This document shows positions 1-5,243 of a DNA stretch of 5,243 bases, piece after piece. The DNA lies in assembly GCA_017467225.1 (NCBI GenBank), contig JAFTSR010000333.1, positions 1 to 5,243 on the forward strand, read 5' to 3'. How positions within the stretch are numbered: position 1 is the stretch's first letter; each line of letters opens with the position of its first letter. Position numbers and translations under genes: made by a program. The stretch is from Clostridia bacterium. Its GTDB lineage: Bacteria; Bacillota_A; Clostridia; Oscillospirales; CAG-272. Below the pieces are notes generated by a model. That model was not told the origin of the DNA. It saw nothing but the letters and a program-made list of their open reading frames with translations, and made no database searches.

Positions 1-159
1 CACCGTCACGTCCAGCGTGTCGCAACGTGAAATCAGCTGCATATGTGAGCACAGATCATGATATCCGTCCGGTCGGCGGGAGAGCACCTCCAGATAGGTA
101 TTGATTTTTGCATAGGCGTTCTGCCGCAACGATCCGGCTTGCCATGCGTATGCATTCAT
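1..159 (-). CDS. ispE: 4-diphosphocytidyl-2-C-methyl-D-erythritol kinase, N-terminal 53 residues (partial, runs off the left edge)
   Basis: IspE is a cytosolic GHMP-family kinase that uses ATP to phosphorylate the 2-hydroxyl of CDP-methylerythritol in the MEP (non-mevalonate) isoprenoid pathway. Only the first 53 codons are present; the ATP-binding glycine-rich loop and the catalytic Asp would lie beyond the edge. The visible part carries the family's N-terminal signature: AYAKINTYLEV at residues 15-25 (K18 and N20 match the conserved substrate-contacting Lys and Asn), then RRPDGYHDL at 28-36 with the conserved His34, then MQLISRCDTLDV at 40-51. The ATG at 157-159 is chosen because a GGGAGGAG ribosome binding site sits 7 nt upstream and a consensus promoter lies further up. 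About 14 residues precede the conserved block, slightly more than usual. It is transcribed divergently from the AI-2E gene. The family call is firm; completeness of the gene cannot be judged. Confidence 0.93.
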   Translation of the reverse strand, partial: MNAYAWQAGSLRQNAYAKINTYLEVLSRRPDGYHDLCSHMQLISRCDTLDVTV

Positions 160-166
160 AAACGGA

Positions 167-174
167 CTCCTCCC
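167..174 (-). promoter_or_regulatory. Ribosome binding site of ispE
   Basis: Read on the minus strand this is GGGAGGAG, a near-complete match to the anti-Shine-Dalgarno sequence, separated by 7 nt from the ATG at 157-159. It fixes the ispE start at that ATG. Confidence 0.85.
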
Positions 175-195
175 TTGTGTGTCGATTCTCTACAC

Positions 196-224
196 AATAT
201 AACACAAAAATTACATTTTGGCAA
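196..224 (-). promoter_or_regulatory. Sigma-A promoter for ispE with extended -10
   Basis: On the minus strand a -35 box TTGCCA (219-224) and a -10 box TATATT (196-201) are separated by exactly 17 bp. The -10 is preceded by TGT, giving the extended -10 pattern TGnTATATT. Transcription should start near 189, about 30 nt upstream of the ispE start codon. No operator-like palindrome is obvious. Confidence 0.75.
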
Positions 225-264
225 GGGCTGAAAGCAAAAAAGCGTGGATTTTTTTATTATGAAC

Positions 265-301
265 AAAATTTAATAAAAATTTAAGAAAAGTTTACCGAAA
301 A
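265..301. promoter_or_regulatory. Helically phased A-tracts, candidate curved DNA / UP-like element
   Basis: Four A-tracts occur at 265-268, 275-279, 286-289 and 298-301, with centres about 10.5, 10.5 and 12 bp apart. Tracts in phase with the helix are known to bend DNA, and AT-rich DNA just upstream of a -35 box can bind the RNA polymerase alpha C-terminal domain. This block ends 16 bp before the -35 box at 317. The phasing is seen directly; the role is inferred. Confidence 0.4.
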
Positions 302-316
302 TATTTACAATAGGTC

Positions 317-345
317 TTGACGAAAAGCAAAAAAAGAGGTACAAT
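317..345 (+). promoter_or_regulatory. Sigma-A promoter for the AI-2E gene and probably the downstream cluster
   Basis: A -35 box TTGACG (317-322) and a -10 box TACAAT (340-345) are separated by exactly 17 bp; each box differs from consensus at one position. The spacer is purine- and A-rich. Transcription should start near 352, leaving a leader of roughly 55 nt before the start codon at 408. This is the only strong plus-strand promoter seen in the window. Confidence 0.8.
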
Positions 346-392
346 ATAGGATGTAGTCCGCTGCGCGTTTGCGGCAAAAAAATCTGACAGAC

Positions 393-399
393 AAGGAGG
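393..399 (+). promoter_or_regulatory. Ribosome binding site that fixes the AI-2E gene start
   Basis: AAGGAGG lies 8 nt upstream of the ATG at 408. It lies inside the frame that could otherwise begin at a TTG at 369, and so argues for the ATG at 408, which shortens the protein from 570 to 557 residues. Confidence 0.88.
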
Positions 400-407
400 T
401 ACAAGCC

Positions 408-2081
408 ATGGAGCATCCGAACATGCCCCCCGAGGAGCAGCAGTCCCTGCAGCCCGTCGAGCAGAGCCAACAGGAAGTCGCACCGCCGTCCGGTGAGACC
501 GAGAAAAAGAGCAAACGTACCACCATTCTGTCAGCCTCCGCGCTGGTCTGCATCGCCGTCGCGCTGGTGTTTTATCTGATCGGCAATCTCCCTGCATTTA
601 AAGACTTTTTCGGTAAGGTGGTCGCGCTGCTCAACCCTATCATTTGGGGCGCTCTGGTTGCTTATCTTTGCAACCCGATTATGCGCTTTTACGAAAACAC
701 GCTGATCAAAAACGTCCGTCCCTTCCACATCAAGCGCATGCTGGGTGTCGTTCTGACCTACGTCACCATCATTCTGATCGTGGCTATCTTCGGACTGATT
801 CTGATCCCGTCGTTGGTCGACAGCGTCAAGCAGCTGATCTCCAACTACAAAAACTACATTGCCGATGCCGTTACCTACGTTAATAATCTTGTCAGCAAGA
901 TTCTCGATATGCTGCCCTCCGAGGGTGCCGAGCAGACAGAGGAGCTGCTTTCGGTCGATTCCATTGTTCAAGCGGTCGGTTCCCTTCTGGGCAAGGCGCA
1001 GGACATCTTCACCGTCGTCTTCGACTACCTGACGACCTACGCCTCGCAGCTGATCTCCGGCGTGACCGACGTCATTCTGGCGGTATTCATTTCCTTCTAT
1101 CTGCTCAGCTCCAAGGAGCTTCGCCTGGCGCAGGCGCGCAAGGTCACCACGGCCTTCTGCTCGACCAAGGTGCGTGACTTCATTTATGACACGGTATCCA
1201 CCATCCACCATTCGTTCGGCGGATATTTCCGCGGTGTTATTCTGGACGCCCTGATCATCGGTGTGGTCAGCTTCATTGTCTTCTCGATCATGGATATCCA
1301 GCTGGCGCTGATGATCGCCTTCATCATTGCCATTACCAATGTCATTCCCGTTTTCGGACCTTTCCTGGGTGCAATCCCCTCCGCGTTTATCATCTTCATC
1401 ACGCAGCCGGAAAAGACCATTCCCTTTGTCATCGCCATTCTGGTCATGCAGCAGATCGACGGTAACATCATCGCTCCCAAAATCCTGGGCGAATCGACCG
1501 GTATCAGCTCGCTTTGCGTTATCGTTTCGCTGGCCGTGATGGGCAGCCTTTGGGGTGTCCTTGGCATGGTCATCGGCGTTCCGGTTTTCGCCGTCATTGT
1601 AACGCTGATTCAAAAGAATGCCGATGCCAAGCTTGAGAAAAAGCAGCTTTCCACCGATCTCAACGACTACTATGTCTTTGAGGCGGATGAGGTGCGAAAA
1701 TCACGAAAAAAGAAAATGTTCCCCAAGCTGATGCACGGCGTCAACGTCGGCGCACGCGTCCTTTTGGGTTGTTGCTGCTACGTAGGTGCCTTGGCACGCT
1801 ACCTATATCTGACCAAGATCAAAAAGCAGAAGTTTGCCCTGCCTGCCTTTGCCGATTACCGCGATATGTTCCGCAAAGAGCGTGCCGTCGCAGCTGCCGC
1901 TGCCGATCCAGCCGTGACAGATGCTGCCCTTGAGGAGAATACCGCTATAGACGGCGCAATCGACGATACCCCAGCCGAGCCGCAGGAGGAAGCGGCAAAC
2001 GAGCAGCCTGCTGCCACGCAAAAGCAAGCGCCCTCCAAGGCCGGCAAGTCCCGCGCACAGCGCAAGAAAAAGCACAGATGA
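408..2081 (+). CDS. AI-2E family transporter (permease-like membrane protein) with long charged C-terminal tail
   Basis: The 557-residue protein belongs to the AI-2E transporter family (formerly UPF0118), polytopic inner-membrane proteins. Individual members have been linked to autoinducer-2 export (E. coli TqsA) or Na+/H+ antiport; the substrate here cannot be predicted. Residues 1-37 are a hydrophilic Gln/Glu-rich N-terminus. Hydrophobic segments follow at about 38-59, 69-88, 112-137, 216-234, 275-316, 318-332, 338-348 and 364-401, with a soluble-looking stretch around 138-200. Family motifs are NPIIWGALVAYL (76-87), NVIPVFGPFLGAIPS (311-325) and QQIDGNIIAPKILGE (348-362), followed by the terminal Gly-rich membrane hairpin. 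Usual length is about 340-450 residues. The excess is a C-terminal region of about 150 residues with a basic stretch, a hydrophobic segment containing GCCCYVG (454-460), an Ala/Glu-rich acidic stretch and a Lys/Arg-rich end. The start is set by an AAGGAGG site and the stop overlaps the next gene by 4 bp. Confidence 0.9.
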   Translation: MEHPNMPPEEQQSLQPVEQSQQEVAPPSGETEKKSKRTTILSASALVCIAVALVFYLIGNLPAFKDFFGKVVALLNPIIWGALVAYLCNPIMRFYENTLIKNVRPFHIKRMLGVVLTYVTIILIVAIFGLILIPSLVDSVKQLISNYKNYIADAVTYVNNLVSKILDMLPSEGAEQTEELLSVDSIVQAVGSLLGKAQDIFTVVFDYLTTYASQLISGVTDVILAVFISFYLLSSKELRLAQARKVTTAFCSTKVRDFIYDTVSTIHHSFGGYFRGVILDALIIGVVSFIVFSIMDIQLALMIAFIIAITNVIPVFGPFLGAIPSAFIIFITQPEKTIPFVIAILVMQQIDGNIIAPKILGESTGISSLCVIVSLAVMGSLWGVLGMVIGVPVFAVIVTLIQKNADAKLEKKQLSTDLNDYYVFEADEVRKSRKKKMFPKLMHGVNVGARVLLGCCCYVGALARYLYLTKIKKQKFALPAFADYRDMFRKERAVAAAAADPAVTDAALEENTAIDGAIDDTPAEPQEEAANEQPAATQKQAPSKAGKSRAQRKKKHR

Positions 2082-3088
2082 GCGCACAGAACAGACAGCC
2101 GTCCGCACGGCCGGCCGTAGAAATCATTCATGAGAATATCACCTCCACGCATCGGCGCCTGTGCCGCCTTTGGGAGTGTGCTCTGCTTCACAATCAAGAC
2201 CTGACGCACCATTTGCACGCGACTGCTCTGCAAAACGGAGACGCCACACAAAAGCCCGATATGGGAGATCTGCATTCTCTGTTTTTGGAACATCGTCCGG
2301 AGAGTGGCGATCTCCCTTTTTCTCCGCTCCCCGAAAACGGTGGGACGCTGTCCATGCTCTACCGCACGCTTGGTACGGCAGAGCGCGTTGCCTTTTGCCG
2401 CACGCTGGCCGAAGCCCCCTCCACGCCGCAGTCTATTTCCGCCCTTGTGCAGGAGCTGTTCGGGCGTACGCCAACCGTCGATGACGAGGCAGCCGGGCGC
2501 GTGGCCTACCAGCGCAATATTTTCGCCGACGAAGCCTTTTTGCATTTTTCACCGCACATACAAGAGCCCAAGGCCGCGTATTTCGGCAGCTTTGCAGGTG
2601 TTTGTGAGCAGGTCTACAACGGCCTTTGCGAATACTGCATTCTGCCGCTCGAAAACTCACAGGACGGCAAGCTGCTCCGCTTTTACGGGCTGATACAGAA
2701 ATATGAGCTCAAGATCGTTCTGACCTGCGAGGTCACAGCATCCGACCAGCGCCACGTCACGACCTTCGGGCTTTGCAAGCGCTCCTTGCAGGTTCCCACG
2801 CCCATGCTGTGCGGCATCCACCGCAATGCCTGCTTTGAATTTATCTTCTGGCAGGACAGCGACGATTATCCCGGGCTTGGTGACGTGCTCGCGGCAGCAC
2901 AGGCTTGCTCCCTGCGCCTGATCCGTGCCGACTGTCTTCCCCGCTCGGACGACGAAATTATGGTCGGTGCCGGCTACCCCTTCAACATTTCTTTGGATAT
3001 TGAAAACGGAGATTTGCGAACCTTTTTGCTGTTTTTAGCATTGGACGCACCGTTTTGCTTGCCGCTTGGCATTTATCATCACCTGTAA
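2078..3088 (+). CDS. Prephenate dehydratase-like / ACT-like protein, probably catalytically inactive
   Basis: The 336-residue protein resembles the prephenate dehydratase (PDT) part of PheA but is heavily altered. Residues 1-140 are not recognised and show no chorismate mutase signature. Residues 142-220 follow the first PDT lobe: VAYQ (142-145) at the nucleotide-fold start, AYFGSFAGVCEQVYNG (167-182), then YCILPLENSQDG (186-197), equivalent to the family's VlPIENS motif, then YGLIQKYELKIV (203-214). The usual second lobe (about 80-90 residues) is absent: the chain passes almost directly to HVTTFGL (226-232), which aligns with the catalytic N-x-T-R-F strand but has Thr in place of Arg. Residues 251-335 look like an ACT domain, with ACFEFIFW, PGLGDVLAA and a closing LGIY, but the ESRP phenylalanine motif is degenerate (CLPRS, 286-290). 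The ATG overlaps the upstream stop (ATGA) without a good ribosome binding site, suggesting translational coupling. A sensory or structural role is an inference; an active dehydratase is unlikely. Confidence 0.72.
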   Translation: MSAQNRQPSARPAVEIIHENITSTHRRLCRLWECALLHNQDLTHHLHATALQNGDATQKPDMGDLHSLFLEHRPESGDLPFSPLPENGGTLSMLYRTLGTAERVAFCRTLAEAPSTPQSISALVQELFGRTPTVDDEAAGRVAYQRNIFADEAFLHFSPHIQEPKAAYFGSFAGVCEQVYNGLCEYCILPLENSQDGKLLRFYGLIQKYELKIVLTCEVTASDQRHVTTFGLCKRSLQVPTPMLCGIHRNACFEFIFWQDSDDYPGLGDVLAAAQACSLRLIRADCLPRSDDEIMVGAGYPFNISLDIENGDLRTFLLFLALDAPFCLPLGIYHHL

Positions 3089-3122
3089 CGCATAAAATTA
3101 TAACGAAAGAGGTAAAAACACT

Positions 3123-3380
3123 ATGCAACACATCACCTACACGCCTCGCGGCGTATGCTCCAGACAGATCGACATCGACGTTGAGAATGGCATCATCACC
3201 GAGGCCACCTTCACCGGCGGCTGCTCCGGTAACACTAAGGGTGTCACCGCACTTCTGATTGGTATGACGGTTGAGGAGGCTATCAAGCGCCTGGAGGGTA
3301 TCCGCTGCGGTGCTAAGAGCACCTCTTGCCCGGATCAGCTGGCTTGCGCACTCAAGCAGTTTCAACAGCAAAACGCCTGA
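3123..3380 (+). CDS. Stand-alone TSCPD domain protein (TIGR03905-like, four-cysteine)
   Basis: This 85-residue protein matches the small TSCPD family (TIGR03905 type), whose function is not established. The same domain occurs at the C-terminus of some B12-dependent ribonucleotide reductases, where its cysteines suggest metal binding. Visible hallmarks are GVCS near the start (Cys12), TFTGGCSGNTKG (29-40, Cys34), GIRCGAKSTSCPDQLA (59-74, Cys62 and Cys69), plus an extra Cys75. It has no signal peptide or membrane segment and should be cytosolic. The length is normal for the stand-alone form and the whole protein is the domain. The ATG at 3123 follows AAAGAGG (3106-3112) by 10 nt. Gaps of 34 bp on both sides suggest co-transcription with its neighbours, but they do not indicate a biochemical partner. 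Confidence 0.88.
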   Translation: MQHITYTPRGVCSRQIDIDVENGIITEATFTGGCSGNTKGVTALLIGMTVEEAIKRLEGIRCGAKSTSCPDQLACALKQFQQQNA

Positions 3381-3400
3381 CATTTTCAAAACAATTTTAT

Positions 3401-3407
3401 AAGGAGG
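3401..3407 (+). promoter_or_regulatory. Ribosome binding site of the phosphohexomutase gene
   Basis: AAGGAGG lies 7 nt before the ATG at 3415. A second in-frame ATG at 3424 would be 16 nt away, so the first ATG is preferred. Confidence 0.85.
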
Positions 3408-3414
3408 CCCATCG

Positions 3415-5136
3415 ATGAACTACATGGAAAATTATGAGCGTTGGCTTGCTTGCGACGCATTGAACGATGACGAGCGCGCCGAGCTGCTCTCCATCCGTGA
3501 GGATGAAAACGAGATCAAGCAGCGTTTTTCCTGTTATCTTTCCTTTGGTACTGCCGGTCTGCGCGGCACCATGAAGGTCGGCATGAATGCCATGAACCCC
3601 CGTACCGTTGCTTACGCGACACAGGGTCTGGCTAAGCTGATCTGCGATCTCGGTCGCGCTGCAGACGGCGTCGCCATCGCTTACGACAGCCGCTATCATT
3701 CCGCTGAATTTGCCAAGACTGCTGCTTGCGTCCTGGCTGCTGCCGGCATTCACGCCTATCTCTTTGACGATCTGCGTCCCACGCCCGAGCTTTCCTTTGC
3801 CCTGCGCGAGCTCGGCTGCGTCGCGGGTATCAATATCACTGCATCCCACAATCCCAAGGAGTACAACGGCTACAAGGCCTACTGGGAGGACGGCGCACAG
3901 CTGCCGCCCGAGCATGCAGATACCGTCGCCGCCAGCATGCAGTCGCTTGACATTTTCAACGACGTCAAGCTGATGGACTATGATGCGGCTTGCGCCGCCG
4001 GTCTGATCTCCATTCTGGGCGCGGAAATGGATGAAAAATATCTGACCGCGGTTCTCTCGCAGGCGGTCAATCCCGCTGCAGTTGCCGCTGTGGCAGACGA
4101 TCTGAAGATTGTCTACACGCCCTTGCATGGTGCAGGACACCGCCTGGTACCCGAAGTGCTGAGCCGCCTGGGTGTTAAGTACGTGTATCCCGTCGAGGAG
4201 CAGATGGTCATCGACGGCGGCTTCCCCACCGTTGCCAAGCCCAATCCCGAGTACCCTGAGGTATTCAAGCTGGGCATTGAGATCGCTAACCGCGTTGGCA
4301 GCGATTTGGTTGTCGCTACCGACCCCGACGCCGACCGCGTTGGCGTTGTCACCCGTACGCCTGACGGCTCCTTCACAACCATCACGGGTAATCAGATGGG
4401 TGCTTTGCTGATCGATTACATCATCACCGCTTATGAGAAAACGGGAACGATGCCCGATTATCCTTATGCCGTCAAGACCATCGTTACCTCCGAGCTGGCC
4501 GCCAAGATTTGCGCCGAGCACGGTGTCAAGATGCACAACGTTCTGACCGGCTTCAAGTTTATCGGTGAGGTTATCAAGAACTATGAGGCCGCAGGATACG
4601 GCACATATCTGTTCGGCTTTGAGGAAAGCTACGGCTATCTCAAGGGCAGCTATGCACGCGACAAGGACGCTGTGGTCGCTTCCATGCTGATTGCCGAAAT
4701 GACTGCGTACTACAAGGCGCAGAACATGACGCTCTCTGACGCGCTGAAGGCGCTGTTTGAGCGCTATGGCTACAGCTACGAGACCAACGTTGAAATCTAT
4801 ATGGAGGGTCTTGACGGTGCTGCTCGCATGGCTGCACTGATGGATGGTCTGCGCAACAACCCGCCCAGCGAGTTCGGCGGCGTGACGGTCACCGAGCTGC
4901 GCGACTACAAAACCGGCGTGATCACCGATTGTACCAGCGGTGCGACCAGTGAGACAGGACTCCCCTCCTCCAACGTACTGTACTACAAGCTGGCCAACGA
5001 GGACGTCATCGTCGCGCGTCCTTCGGGCACGGAGCCCAAGATCAAGTTCTACTATCTGCTCCGCGGTGCGGATGAAGCCGACTGCAAAGCAAAGCTTGAG
5101 GGTTACAAGGCAACGCTGGATGCCATGACGAAGTAA
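3415..5136 (+). CDS. pgcA: Phosphoglucomutase/phosphomannomutase (alpha-D-phosphohexomutase, PgcA type)
   Basis: This cytosolic enzyme interconverts hexose 1-phosphate and hexose 6-phosphate through a phosphoserine intermediate, supplying glucose 1-phosphate for UDP-glucose, cell-surface glycans and glycogen. All four family signatures are present in order: the catalytic loop TASHNP (142-147, phosphoserine Ser144) followed by KEYNGYKAYWEDG; the metal-binding loop DPDADR (303-308, Asp303/305/307); the sugar-recognition loop GFEESYG (401-407); and the phosphate-binding loop RPSGTEPK (535-542). SFGTAGLRG (43-51) near the N-terminus is also typical. At 573 residues it matches the longer branch typified by B. 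subtilis PgcA and looks complete. It is cytosolic, with no membrane segment. Glucose versus mannose preference is not certain from sequence; the GEEWSG-type loop variants differ between branches and here the GFEESYG form favours phosphoglucomutase. The gene ends just before an inverted repeat. The symbol is given by similarity. Confidence 0.92.
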   Translation: MNYMENYERWLACDALNDDERAELLSIREDENEIKQRFSCYLSFGTAGLRGTMKVGMNAMNPRTVAYATQGLAKLICDLGRAADGVAIAYDSRYHSAEFAKTAACVLAAAGIHAYLFDDLRPTPELSFALRELGCVAGINITASHNPKEYNGYKAYWEDGAQLPPEHADTVAASMQSLDIFNDVKLMDYDAACAAGLISILGAEMDEKYLTAVLSQAVNPAAVAAVADDLKIVYTPLHGAGHRLVPEVLSRLGVKYVYPVEEQMVIDGGFPTVAKPNPEYPEVFKLGIEIANRVGSDLVVATDPDADRVGVVTRTPDGSFTTITGNQMGALLIDYIITAYEKTGTMPDYPYAVKTIVTSELAAKICAEHGVKMHNVLTGFKFIGEVIKNYEAAGYGTYLFGFEESYGYLKGSYARDKDAVVASMLIAEMTAYYKAQNMTLSDALKALFERYGYSYETNVEIYMEGLDGAARMAALMDGLRNNPPSEFGGVTVTELRDYKTGVITDCTSGATSETGLPSSNVLYYKLANEDVIVARPSGTEPKIKFYYLLRGADEADCKAKLEGYKATLDAMTK

Positions 5137-5150
5137 TGATTTATGATGTA

Positions 5151-5186
5151 TGTGGGGGAAACTTCTTAAAAGAAGTTTCCCCCACA
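5151..5186 (+). terminator. Strong hairpin after the phosphohexomutase gene; terminator-like or dispersed repeat, without a U-tract
   Basis: The arms 5151-5167 and 5170-5186 are perfect 17-bp inverted complements around a 2-nt centre; in practice about 14-15 bp pair around a 4-6 nt loop. The stem includes five consecutive G-C pairs near its base. It starts 14 bp after the stop codon at 5136, the right place for transcription termination. A run of T does not follow; the sequence continues with ACACCCCC and then a mixed AT-rich stretch. It may act as a terminator or RNA-stabilising hairpin in either direction, or be a copy of a repeated intergenic palindrome. Confidence 0.6.
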
Positions 5187-5243
5187 CCCCCTTCAAGAAT
5201 TTTATATCAAAGAGAAAAGTGATTGCACCGTACATGGTCGGGA
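5187..5243. other. Right-edge stretch with no supportable gene
   Basis: Fifty-seven bases after the hairpin. No start with a ribosome binding site is visible on the plus strand. On the minus strand two frames are open from the edge and stop at 5207-5209 (TGA) and 5202-5204 (TAA), so the 3' end of a convergent gene is possible, but about 11-13 codons are too few to identify anything. Confidence 0.4.

Noticed and set aside
236..256. A-run and T-run that could form a terminator in the divergent intergenic region
   Set aside because: The stem would be almost only A-T pairs around GCGTGGA, and no gene ends here in either direction.
369..407. Upstream TTG start that would add 13 residues to the AI-2E protein
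   Set aside because: The AAGGAGG site at 393-399 lies within this segment and is correctly spaced for the ATG at 408, and no ribosome binding site precedes the TTG.
531..1613. A 360-codon open frame on the minus strand inside the AI-2E gene
   Set aside because: The translation is rich in Asp, Asn, Gln and Arg as expected for the antisense of a membrane protein, with no recognisable domain or ribosome binding site.
2078..2500. Chorismate mutase domain at the start of the PDT-like protein
   Set aside because: It was expected from bifunctional PheA proteins, but the characteristic residue pattern is not visible, so no domain was called.
3070..3106. Separate promoter in front of the TSCPD gene
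   Set aside because: TTGGCA- and TAAAAT-like boxes exist but their spacing is about 21 bp, and the better-spaced alternatives have poor -10 boxes. Read-through from upstream is simpler.
3397..5235. A 612-codon open frame on the minus strand opposite the phosphohexomutase gene
   Set aside because: Its translation resembles no known family, it begins in the terminal hairpin region without a ribosome binding site, and it is opposite a gene with all four catalytic motifs of its family. It is a product of codon bias on the other strand.
5219..5243. GTG start of a new plus-strand gene at the right edge
   Set aside because: Only eight codons are visible, and the AGAGAA just upstream is too close and too weak to act as a ribosome binding site.

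Overview
The window looks like a chromosomal piece from a gut-type Bacillota, most likely an Oscillospirales/Ruminococcaceae-like Clostridium relative. This is inferred from the protein families (a TSCPD four-cysteine protein, a PgcA-type phosphohexomutase, an AI-2E family membrane protein, MEP-pathway IspE), the strong AGGAGG-type ribosome binding sites, clear sigma-A promoters, and GC-rich genes separated by AT-rich intergenic DNA. The exact genus cannot be read from the sequence.

Layout. At the left edge, on the minus strand, lies the 5' end of ispE (isoprenoid precursor synthesis). It runs off the window. A 248-bp AT-rich divergent intergenic region follows, with one well-formed sigma-A promoter per direction and four A-tracts spaced about one helical turn apart. 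Everything else lies on the plus strand: an AI-2E family permease-like membrane protein with a long charged C-terminal tail (408-2081); a gene overlapping its stop codon by 4 bp that encodes a remodelled prephenate-dehydratase/ACT-like protein (2078-3088); a small stand-alone TSCPD protein (3123-3380); and a full-length phosphoglucomutase/phosphomannomutase (3415-5136). Gaps between the last three genes are only 34 bp, so the four plus-strand genes may form one transcription unit from the promoter at 317-345. A near-perfect 17-bp inverted repeat follows the last gene. The final 57 bp holds no gene that can be supported.

How the genes work together is not obvious: membrane transport, an aromatic-amino-acid-like sensor fold, a putative metal-binding protein and sugar-phosphate metabolism do not make a known pathway. 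The most unusual item is the PDT-like protein. It keeps the first PDT lobe and a complete-looking ACT-like C-terminus, but appears to lack the whole second lobe and the arginine of the catalytic TRF motif, so it is probably not a working prephenate dehydratase. No mobile element, CRISPR array, tRNA or rRNA was recognised.
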